Below are positions 16,985 through 23,036 of a stretch of 62,150 nucleotides of DNA, in pieces. A program made the translations under genes and the position numbers. The notes beneath the pieces were generated by a model. It was not told where the DNA came from and did not search any database. It was given only the letters and a program-made list of their open reading frames with translations. Position 1 is the first letter of the stretch. Every line of letters starts with the position of its first letter. Source of the stretch: Hymenobacter rubripertinctus (GTDB taxonomy: Bacteria > Bacteroidota > Bacteroidia > Cytophagales > Hymenobacteraceae); contig NZ_QYCN01000013.1 in assembly GCF_003583925.1 (NCBI RefSeq), forward strand, positions 19,493 to 81,642, given 5' to 3'.

Positions 16985-17539
16985 TTATTTTTGTCGTTGC
17001 AAGTTGATGATTTTGTCATAAACACTTTTTACGTCTTCGATTAATTCAAGTCTTGGTGGTTGGTTTGCTCCTGGCCATTCCATTCCTTGCATCATAGCAT
17101 ATCTAAAGTCGGTCGGTCCAAGAGTTATTGTCCCGCTATTGTCTGCCTTTTGATTAATTGTAACGTCTGAGAGTGTTCTGATATTTAATGATTTTATTTC
17201 CATGCTAAATATTCCTGTTTTAATAATAATTCTGTCAGGAGTGATACCGTAAATAGTGTTTGCTCTTTTCTTTGCGTCAAGAAAAAATCGCCCAACTGTA
17301 ATATAAAGTCCAACCAAAATAAACGGAATTCCAAAAAGAGCAAAAGGAAAAGGTGCTCCAGTCGCCAGAACACTTGTTTCCCAAAATACAGCGAAGCCAC
17401 CCCAACGCAAACTAAAGGGAATTAAAAAAGCGTCTGAACTTCTAAATACAATTCCTGTCTTTGGTTTTCCTGTCCAGATAAGTTTTTCGTCTGAAATTAA
17501 GTTTGATTTTAACTCGTTTTCGATGTCGTAATTTGTCAT
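16985..17539 (-). CDS. PH-domain membrane protein (bPH_2/DUF304-like) in AT-rich island 1
   Basis: A 184-residue protein from an AT-rich island. It has a short N-terminal segment, two membrane segments (about residues 36-58 and 63-85), and then a bacterial PH-like domain (about 85-160) with YGITPDRIIIKTGIF and IKSLNIRTLSDVTI. Codon use is A/T-rich, unlike the surrounding genes. No promoter box of the host type is visible upstream. It is bracketed by attC-like sites P (17585) and A1 (16834) and reads toward A1, as an integron cassette gene would. The function of this PH protein is unknown. Confidence 0.8.
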   Translation of the reverse strand: MTNYDIENELKSNLISDEKLIWTGKPKTGIVFRSSDAFLIPFSLRWGGFAVFWETSVLATGAPFPFALFGIPFILVGLYITVGRFFLDAKKRANTIYGITPDRIIIKTGIFSMEIKSLNIRTLSDVTINQKADNSGTITLGPTDFRYAMMQGMEWPGANQPPRLELIEDVKSVYDKIINLQRQK

Positions 17540-17584
17540 AAATATTTTGTTGTTGTTTGCTGTATTTTCTTCATAAGGTTACAC

Positions 17585-17777
17585 ATAACGGTACGGCTTG
17601 GCGATGTGGCGGTATTTGAAAATCGTCAGCCCGTAACCGCAGCTAAATTTATAATTAAAAGTTCATTGTTTATTCTATTGCCAAATTTATAATGTCAAGC
17701 TGGAACTAAAGCTGATTAATGAACAAAAAGTTGAGAATATATTCGTCGCCCCGCCATATGGCCAAACCGCCTGTTAT
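17585..17777 (-). repeat. attC-like site P
   Basis: The left arm ATAACGGTACGGCTTGGCG...GGCGG (17585-17612) is complementary, with bulges, to CCGCCATATGGCCAAACCGC...GTTAT (17751-17777). The loop holds about 140 AT-rich bases. On the minus strand it follows the 17790 gene and precedes the 16985 gene, and shares half-site words (TAACAGGCGGTTTGGC and TCGCCAAGC...CCGTTA) with A1 and A2. Confidence 0.75.
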
Positions 17778-17789
17778 GGGCAGTTTTTC

Positions 17790-18710
17790 TTATTTACAAT
17801 GTTCATTTATTCGTTCTTTTGCGTATTCTGCTCCGTTGTCAAGTGCTTTTCCCCAATTCTCACAAGCTTTATTTTTGTCCTTCAAATTGAAATATGTGTT
17901 ACCTAAATTAAAATATGCTTGTTGTTTTTCTTCGGGTTCCAATTTGTCAAGTTTCAAGACTGTTTCATAGTCCGCAATTGCACCTTGGTAATCTTCATTT
18001 TCGTCTTTCAGTCCGCCACGATTTATTAAAGCACTAACAAATTTAGGTGCAATTTCTATTGCTTTGTCGTAGTCTTTAAGTGCAGATTTCCAAGTGTAAA
18101 GTTCGTTTTTAACTATGGCTCTTGAATAGTATGCGTTTGGGTCTTTCGGGTCAATTTCAATTGTCAAAGTCCAATTAAAAATTGCTCCACTTAAATCTCC
18201 TTTGTTATAACATTCAACCCCTTTGTCAAAATAAATGTCTGCCTTTGTTGTGTCCATAATTGGGAACTTTGCTGTTTTTGAATCAGCAAGTCCACCATAA
18301 GCATCAATTGTTGCATCGAATTCATATCCACGTTTGTACATATCTAATGCCCAATACAATAAATTGTCAGCAGACATTGGGAATTCATTTGTTTCTCCAT
18401 TTATTTCCCAAAGATTTTCAAATTTCTTTACTTCTTGAACTGTATATGGATAATGTGTTTTAATAAATTCTCCCAATTTTAATAAGTTCTCCTTTTGGTC
18501 TGAAACAAATGTGAAGTCCATTTTTGTCAGAGTGTTGTCTTTAAGTCCATTCTTAACCATACTATTAAAAACGTCTTCTGCTGATACCATTTCCTTTCCA
18601 AAACCTTTTACAAAATTGTCCCAAGTAATATATTTATTTTCCATTTTATTTTGTCCGCAAGCAGTTAATGTTGTTAGTAAAAGTAATAAAGTAAATATAT
18701 CGTTTCTCAT
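17790..18710 (-). CDS. TPR lipoprotein with RraB-like region in AT-rich island 1
   Basis: A 306-residue lipoprotein. The start at 18710 gives MRNDIFTLLLLLTTLTAC with lipobox LTAC; the frame runs on upstream into the repeat B1 but adds no signal. Residues about 55-135 (MDFTFVSDQKENLLKLGEFI, EFDATIDAYGGLA) resemble the RraB domain (ribonuclease E activity regulator, PF06877). The rest is tetratricopeptide repeats, for example around DPNAYYSRAIVKNEL and QAYFNLGNTYFNLKDKNKAC. The gene is A/T-rich and sits between site B1 and site P. A role as an imported lipoprotein is plausible; function unknown. The RraB match is by eye only. Confidence 0.75.
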   Translation of the reverse strand: MRNDIFTLLLLLTTLTACGQNKMENKYITWDNFVKGFGKEMVSAEDVFNSMVKNGLKDNTLTKMDFTFVSDQKENLLKLGEFIKTHYPYTVQEVKKFENLWEINGETNEFPMSADNLLYWALDMYKRGYEFDATIDAYGGLADSKTAKFPIMDTTKADIYFDKGVECYNKGDLSGAIFNWTLTIEIDPKDPNAYYSRAIVKNELYTWKSALKDYDKAIEIAPKFVSALINRGGLKDENEDYQGAIADYETVLKLDKLEPEEKQQAYFNLGNTYFNLKDKNKACENWGKALDNGAEYAKERINEHCK

Positions 18711-18735
18711 TCGTGGTGTCGGCTTTAAAATTGCC

Positions 18736-18897
18736 CATAACATTTGTATTGCCGCTACTCCTTGTAGCGGCAAGCCGTCCTTAGTACGCAAGATAGTAGC
18801 GGCAAGCATACCAACGGTGGGGTGCTTGCCGCTACCCGGTTATGCTGGGCTTGTTGCGCCAAGCAAACGGCCCATCCGCCGCCGCCAGACCGTTATG
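18736..18897. repeat. Repeat B, copy 1 (attC-like)
   Basis: Starts CATAACATTTGTATTGCCGC and holds two GCCGCTAC...GTAGCGGC inverted words, a GCTTGCCGCTACCCGGTTATG ending at 18844 and a further GTTATG at 18892. Nearly the same sequence recurs at 22817-22928 (copy 2). Read on the minus strand, both copies stand immediately upstream of an A/T-rich gene. Confidence 0.85.
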
Positions 18898-19019
18898 CCT
18901 TCCGAACCGAGCCGAAACTACCGCTGAGTTGACCACGGCTGCTGAAGCTGGTACTACTGCCGGGTCGGTTGCTGCCCGTCGGCTGGGCAAAGGCCCCAGC
19001 AGGTCCGGTCCTTCATCAA

Positions 19020-19056
19020 TACGCCCGTACCGGCAGCGAATGCGGGTACGGGCGTA
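19020..19056 (-). terminator. Hairpin after the actin-like gene
   Basis: The arms ACGCCCGTACC (19021-19031) and GGTACGGGCGT (19045-19055) form a perfect 11-bp stem. It lies 40 bases past the stop of the actin-like gene at 19096 but has no T-run, so it may be a weak terminator. Confidence 0.4.
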
Positions 19057-19095
19057 CATCAACAGGGCCAGCTAATGGGGCCGAATCAGCGGCTG

Positions 19096-20085
19096 CTACT
19101 TGTTCAGCAGGAAGCCGATGGTGAAGTTGGCGTCCCAGTCGAAGACGAACTGCTGGCAGCCGCTGGCCTGCTGCACGGCCCGGTAAATGGTTTGGCCGGC
19201 CTTCGATTTGGCGTTGTCGAGCTGGTAGGCGTCGGGGGCTTTGAGGGTGGTGTAGCGCTCCTTTTCCTGGCGCACTTCCTTGGCCATTTCAAACGGCACC
19301 CCGCCCACAATGAAGCAGGTGCCCCGCAAGGCTTCCGGCACCTGGGCCATTTTGGCCTTTACATCGGCGGCCACTACGGCATCGGCGGTGCCGTTCTGGA
19401 AGTACTTGGCCCCGTAGGTTTCCACCGATTTGGGCGTACCGCCTTCGAGCCAGGAAATTTTGGTGTTGCCCGAACCGATATCCACCACGAACGATTTGTC
19501 GGCGTAGGCGGGGGGCAGCACCGAGCGCAGGGCCAGCATGCCCTCGCGCTCCGGCGTCACGGTGTTCACCACGTAGCCCAACGACTTGAGGGCGCTGATG
19601 ATTTTCTGGGTGCCGCTGGCCTTCTGGGCGCCCGAGCTCACCACGAACTGGATGTCGCGCCCGGGTACGCCGAAGTCGAGCATCTTGGCAATGTAGTTTT
19701 TCAGGCCCGCCCGGATGTCGGCGTCGGAGGCCATGTTCTCAATGGCCAGGCTGGCCCCGAACTCGGCCTTTTCCAGCTTCCAGTTCTTGCGGCCATCCAT
19801 GCGGACGATGAAGGAATTGAAGCCGCTGGCGCCCAGCTCCACCACGCCCTTGAGCTTCCCATCAACGGGGGCGGGCGGCGAGTAGCTGAACGGGGCCGCG
19901 TTGGAACCGGCGGCGGCGGTTGGCGTAGCGGGTTCCGCGCCCGATGCCCCGGGCAGCGTGGCGCTGGTGGGGGCGGTAGCGGCGGCGGGCAGCCGGTCAG
20001 CGAGGAAGTAGCGGAAGCCGAAGTAGGCGGCGGCCAGGATGGCCAGCGTGATGATGAGGCGGCCGGCCAGGGTAAGTCGTTGCAT
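19096..20085 (-). CDS. Membrane-anchored actin-like ATPase domain protein
   Basis: A 329-residue protein. One N-terminal membrane segment (about residues 8-28) is followed by an Ala/Pro/Thr linker (30-72) and an actin-like/Ppx-GppA (ASKHA) domain. The phosphate loops show GVVELGASGFNSFIV (about 80) and SFVVDIGSGNTKISWLEGG (about 190), and GTCFIVGGVPFEMAKEV (about 255) is in the adenosine-loop position. It could be a nucleotide-driven scaffold or a phosphatase. It is the last gene of a three-gene minus-strand operon whose other members are coiled-coil proteins. I have not seen this trio described. Confidence 0.78.
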   Translation of the reverse strand: MQRLTLAGRLIITLAILAAAYFGFRYFLADRLPAAATAPTSATLPGASGAEPATPTAAAGSNAAPFSYSPPAPVDGKLKGVVELGASGFNSFIVRMDGRKNWKLEKAEFGASLAIENMASDADIRAGLKNYIAKMLDFGVPGRDIQFVVSSGAQKASGTQKIISALKSLGYVVNTVTPEREGMLALRSVLPPAYADKSFVVDIGSGNTKISWLEGGTPKSVETYGAKYFQNGTADAVVAADVKAKMAQVPEALRGTCFIVGGVPFEMAKEVRQEKERYTTLKAPDAYQLDNAKSKAGQTIYRAVQQASGCQQFVFDWDANFTIGFLLNK

Positions 20086-20145
20086 AGAAAAGGAAGGTTA
20101 AGGAAGCAGGGGTGAGTGTTGGGTAGGGGGGGGCGAAACGCCTCG

Positions 20146-21168
20146 TTATTCCAGCAGGTTGCGGTAGCCCGCATCTTTGGGCGGGGCCGGCTGGCCGGGC
20201 TGGGCCACATAGGCGGGGGCCGGGGCATCGAGGGTTACAAACTTGAATTCGCCCTTGTTGTAGGCGGCCAGCAGCGCGTCGCCCTTGTCGGAGAGGATGC
20301 CGTTCTGCACGTCCACCGAGTTGATGAAGTCCATCGACAGGTCCATGGCCCGCTTCATCTCGCCCAGCTTCTGGCTCATGTCGTCCTGGATGTATTCCAT
20401 CGACTCATCGAAGTAGAACTTCTTGTCGGGGTCGCCCTTGAAGATGCTCACGGCCGTGCGCAGGGCGTTGGAGCTTTCCTTCACCAGCTTGTACTCCACC
20501 TCCTTGAGGCGCACCTTGATTTCGGTTTCCTTGATGATGTAGTCGGCGCTCTGGTTGACCTTCTCCATGAAGGCCAGCACCTGCTGAATGTTGCGCTGCA
20601 AGGGCAGCAGCTTACTGTTCATCTCCTGGAGGCCCGCGCCCTCAATAGTGGCCAGCGAAGCGGTTTCCTTCATGCCGGGCCGATCGAGCATGGTACCGGC
20701 CTTGTTGGCCTCGGCGAATTTCTGCTTGATTTCCTCGTTGTTCTCGCCGATTTTTTTGTTGAGCTTCACCAGTTGCCCGGCCAGGGTGTCAATCTGGCCC
20801 TGCATCTTCTGGCGCTTCTGGCGCAGGTCGTTCACGTAAATTTTGAGGATGGCAATCGGGTTGAGCTGAATCACGAGCCCGGCAATCTTGCGCATCAGGG
20901 TTTTGAAGAGGAAGAACGTGGCCGTGCGCACGTCGCGGCTCGTGACCAGGAACACCACCACGCCCAGCGCCCCCAGTAGCAACGCCAGGTGCAGGGTGTT
21001 GGCGGCTACTTTAATCAGGAATTCGACGATCTGGTTGAAGTAGTAGAGGCCCGTGCCGGCCAGCCCGGCCAGCACCACCAGGCCCAGCACGCCTTCGGGC
21101 CGCGACCAGAACGAGCGTTTTTCTGCGTCGGTACCGCCGCCCAGCCGGGAGAAATCAGGAGTTGCCAT
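20146..21168 (-). CDS. Membrane coiled-coil protein of the actin-like operon
   Basis: A 340-residue protein with two membrane segments (about residues 27-43 and 58-76, GVLGLVVLAGLAGTGLYYF and LALLLGALGVVVFLVTS). It is followed by a long helical region (about 110-300) rich in heptads, such as KMQGQIDTLAGQLVKLNKKI and IIKETEIKVRLKEVEYKLV. The tail (310-340) is Pro/Ala-rich and ends DAGYRNLLE. It resembles scaffold proteins with two TM segments and a cytoplasmic coiled coil but I do not recognise a family. The spacing to the next gene is 60 bases, so an operon is likely. Confidence 0.72.
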   Translation of the reverse strand: MATPDFSRLGGGTDAEKRSFWSRPEGVLGLVVLAGLAGTGLYYFNQIVEFLIKVAANTLHLALLLGALGVVVFLVTSRDVRTATFFLFKTLMRKIAGLVIQLNPIAILKIYVNDLRQKRQKMQGQIDTLAGQLVKLNKKIGENNEEIKQKFAEANKAGTMLDRPGMKETASLATIEGAGLQEMNSKLLPLQRNIQQVLAFMEKVNQSADYIIKETEIKVRLKEVEYKLVKESSNALRTAVSIFKGDPDKKFYFDESMEYIQDDMSQKLGEMKRAMDLSMDFINSVDVQNGILSDKGDALLAAYNKGEFKFVTLDAPAPAYVAQPGQPAPPKDAGYRNLLE

Positions 21169-21207
21169 GAGGGAAGGAATGTTAAGGGTGATTGGCCGAA
21201 CGTTGTG

Positions 21208-21291
21208 GAGACGCCTCCTTGCGTTGCGTCGTGGCTGCTATTGACCGTTGGATACCGGGCCGTTCAACGATGAGACGCCAGGAGGCGTCTC
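21208..21291. repeat. Inverted repeat of GAGACGCC words
   Basis: GAGACGCCTCC at 21208-21218 is the reverse complement of GGAGGCGTCTC at 21281-21291. A second, tight hairpin, GAGACGCC AGGA GGCGTCTC, lies at 21272-21291. It fills the gap between the two coiled-coil genes and could attenuate the operon. Confidence 0.7.
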
Positions 21292-21301
21292 GACAGCGTC
21301 T

Positions 21302-21952
21302 CTACGTCAAATGCTGGCTTATGCGGGCAATATCGTTTTTGATTTGCTGGGTGAAGTGCTCGTAGGTGGCCTCGTAGTTCTGGCGGTTCTGGTTGAGTTT
21401 GTCGCTCTGCTCCGTCACCTCGCCCCCGATGGCCGTGAGCCGGGCCGCGTTGGCCGCTAATTTCTGCTGAATCTCGGCCAGCTGTTGGGTCAGGGCCTCG
21501 GTATCGGCCTGGAGCTGCTGCTGCTCCTGTTGCAAACCGCCCACGCGCTCGGCAATGGCGGCTTCCACGCTCTTGATGAAGCCCGTGCGGTCTTCGCCCA
21601 GCACGTTCAGGTATTGGTTGGCCGTGCTCACGAGCTGGTTCACATCGGCCGAGCCGCCCAGGGCCTTGAAGCTGGCCCAGGCGGCCTGAAACTGCTTGGT
21701 TTCGCTCAGGTCGAGGCCGCCCAGGCCCCGCAGGGCGTCGCGGAACTCGAAGTAGTCGGGGCCGGGTAGGTTGTGCTTGGCCAGTACGCTGGCCAGATGT
21801 TCCGAAAACCGCGAATCAACCGCGCCCGTGGGCCGGGCGGCGGCGGGGGTGGCAACGGCGGCCCCGGGCGGCGGGGAGCCCGCCGGAGCGGGGGCATCCT
21901 TGATAAAGAAGCCCAGGATTTTGTGGCCGAGCGTAGTATCCGGTTCTGACAT
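21302..21952 (-). CDS. Soluble coiled-coil protein of the actin-like operon
   Basis: A 216-residue protein without signal peptide. A conserved start (MSEPDTTLGHKILGFFIKDA) leads to a Pro/Ala linker (20-45). A helical part then follows (about 48-130), with FRDALRGLGGLDLSETKQFQAAW and NVLGEDRTGFIKSVEAA. The last 80 residues form a coiled coil, with QQEQQQLQADTEALTQQLAE and QIKNDIARISQHL. Read on the minus strand, it opens the three-gene operon, 133 bases ahead of the membrane coiled-coil gene. A near-match to the -7 box (CAATGTTA, minus TAACATTG) is at 21981-21988. Function unknown. Confidence 0.72.
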   Translation of the reverse strand: MSEPDTTLGHKILGFFIKDAPAPAGSPPPGAAVATPAAARPTGAVDSRFSEHLASVLAKHNLPGPDYFEFRDALRGLGGLDLSETKQFQAAWASFKALGGSADVNQLVSTANQYLNVLGEDRTGFIKSVEAAIAERVGGLQQEQQQLQADTEALTQQLAEIQQKLAANAARLTAIGGEVTEQSDKLNQNRQNYEATYEHFTQQIKNDIARISQHLT

Positions 21953-22079
21953 GAGCAGCGGGCGTAAAAGCGTAACTGCACAATGTTACGAGTTTCTGGG
22001 ATTTAGCCGGCCAGTGAGCCTGCGGACGCGGCGGCCCGGGTTGCGAGCGGCGCGGAGGTGGAGCGGCTATGCTCTGCCC

Positions 22080-22234
22080 AGGAAAGAGGCCCGGCCGCGT
22101 CCTTCCTCTGGCGGGAGTTCAGCGCAGCGTAACGCGTGCCAGAGGAAGGACGCCGCCGCCGTGCCAGACAGTAAACCCGCACGCAAGACGGAGGGGCCGG
22201 AACGTGCTGTTGCACGGCTCCGGCGTAATTATGG
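22080..22234. repeat. Repeat A, outer part, copy 2
   Basis: Same GC-rich block as 16667-16826: core GGCGGGAGTTCAGCGCAGCG, tail CACGGCTCCGGCGTAATTAT. This copy has an additional inverted word (GTCCTTCCTCTGGC at 22099 and GCCAGAGGAAGGAC at 22138). Confidence 0.85.
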
Positions 22235-22235
22235 G

Positions 22236-22366
22236 TTAACGGTTTGGCGCTTGGCGAAGGTGGCGATTTTTACCACAAATGTTCATGCGGAGAACCAAAT
22301 TTTGATTAACCACAAATGTGTCCGCGGAGTACTGAACCGCCACTTTTGCCAAACGCCTGTTATGCG
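22236..22366 (-). repeat. attC-like site A2
   Basis: The arms TAACGGTTTGGCGCTTGGC...GGCG (22237-22265) and CCGCCACTTTTGCC...CTGTTATGC pair with bulges. The loop contains a direct repeat, ACCACAAATG followed by a GCGGAG word, at about 22271 and 22309. It follows the gene at 22412 read on the minus strand. Confidence 0.75.
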
Positions 22367-22411
22367 TATGTGCTTTCTTGTTTGTCAATTCTGTTCGTGT
22401 CATTTGTTTTG

Positions 22412-22777
22412 TTAATACCAACCTAAAAAAGTCATAAGTGCAATCAGAATAAGTCCAACCGCCATAATTGACTGCAAAACAAATATTGTCAATATAGATG
22501 CTCTCAAATATTTTTTGTTGTAGCTAAGTCCCTTGTAAGGGAAAATTGCAACAATTGTCCCAAGGATAAAACCAACTATATTAAAACCAAATAAATTAGC
22601 GTTTAATGATGTCAATAAATTGTCAGTAAAGCCTCGTCCTTTGATGAAAACTGCGAACATTATTGTATTAAAGATAATTAGTACACCAATTCTGATTAGA
22701 GTTTTTCTGCGGTCTGCTTTGAGTTGAGTGTCAAAGTCAACTTGGTCAATTGTGTCGATTGGATTATTGTCTGTCAT
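22412..22777 (-). CDS. Small membrane protein in AT-rich island 2
   Basis: A 121-residue membrane protein with a charged N-terminus (MTDNNPIDTIDQVDFDTQLK) and three hydrophobic segments, about residues 28-46, 60-80 and 94-118. No domain is recognised. The gene is A/T-rich, in sharp contrast to uvrA and the upstream operon. It is the only gene of island 2 and is bracketed by site B2 (22817-22928, upstream) and site A2 (22236-22366, downstream). No promoter box of the host type is visible. Function unknown. Confidence 0.72.
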   Translation of the reverse strand: MTDNNPIDTIDQVDFDTQLKADRRKTLIRIGVLIIFNTIMFAVFIKGRGFTDNLLTSLNANLFGFNIVGFILGTIVAIFPYKGLSYNKKYLRASILTIFVLQSIMAVGLILIALMTFLGWY

Positions 22778-22816
22778 TGTATTGATGTTTTATTGTTCGT
22801 GGTCGATTAGCATTAC

Positions 22817-22928
22817 GCATAACATTTGTATTGCCGCTACTCCTTGTAGCGGCAAGCCGTCCTTGGCACGCAAGATAGTAGCGGCAAGCATACCAACGGT
22901 GGTGCGCTTGCCGCTACCCGGTCGTTTT
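22817..22928. repeat. Repeat B, copy 2 (attC-like)
   Basis: GCATAACATTTGTATTGCC, the GCCGCTAC/GTAGCGGC hairpin and the ACCAACGGTGG tract are the same as at 18736-18844. The copies diverge past GCCGCTACCCGGT. It ends about 110 bases before uvrA. Confidence 0.85.
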
Positions 22929-23036
22929 GCCTGAGTTGCGCCAGGCAACCAATCCAGCCGCCCCCGCCGTACCTTCGCTCTCCCCAAAACGCACCCGGCC
23001 GAAACCAAACCCGGCCCGCTTGCTGTTTACCGACCT

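Noticed and set aside
16834..22366. Reading the attC-like palindromes as simple intrinsic terminators
   Set aside because: They have long variable loops, bulged arms and shared half-site words, and they recur with the gene islands; a terminator would be shorter and T-tailed.
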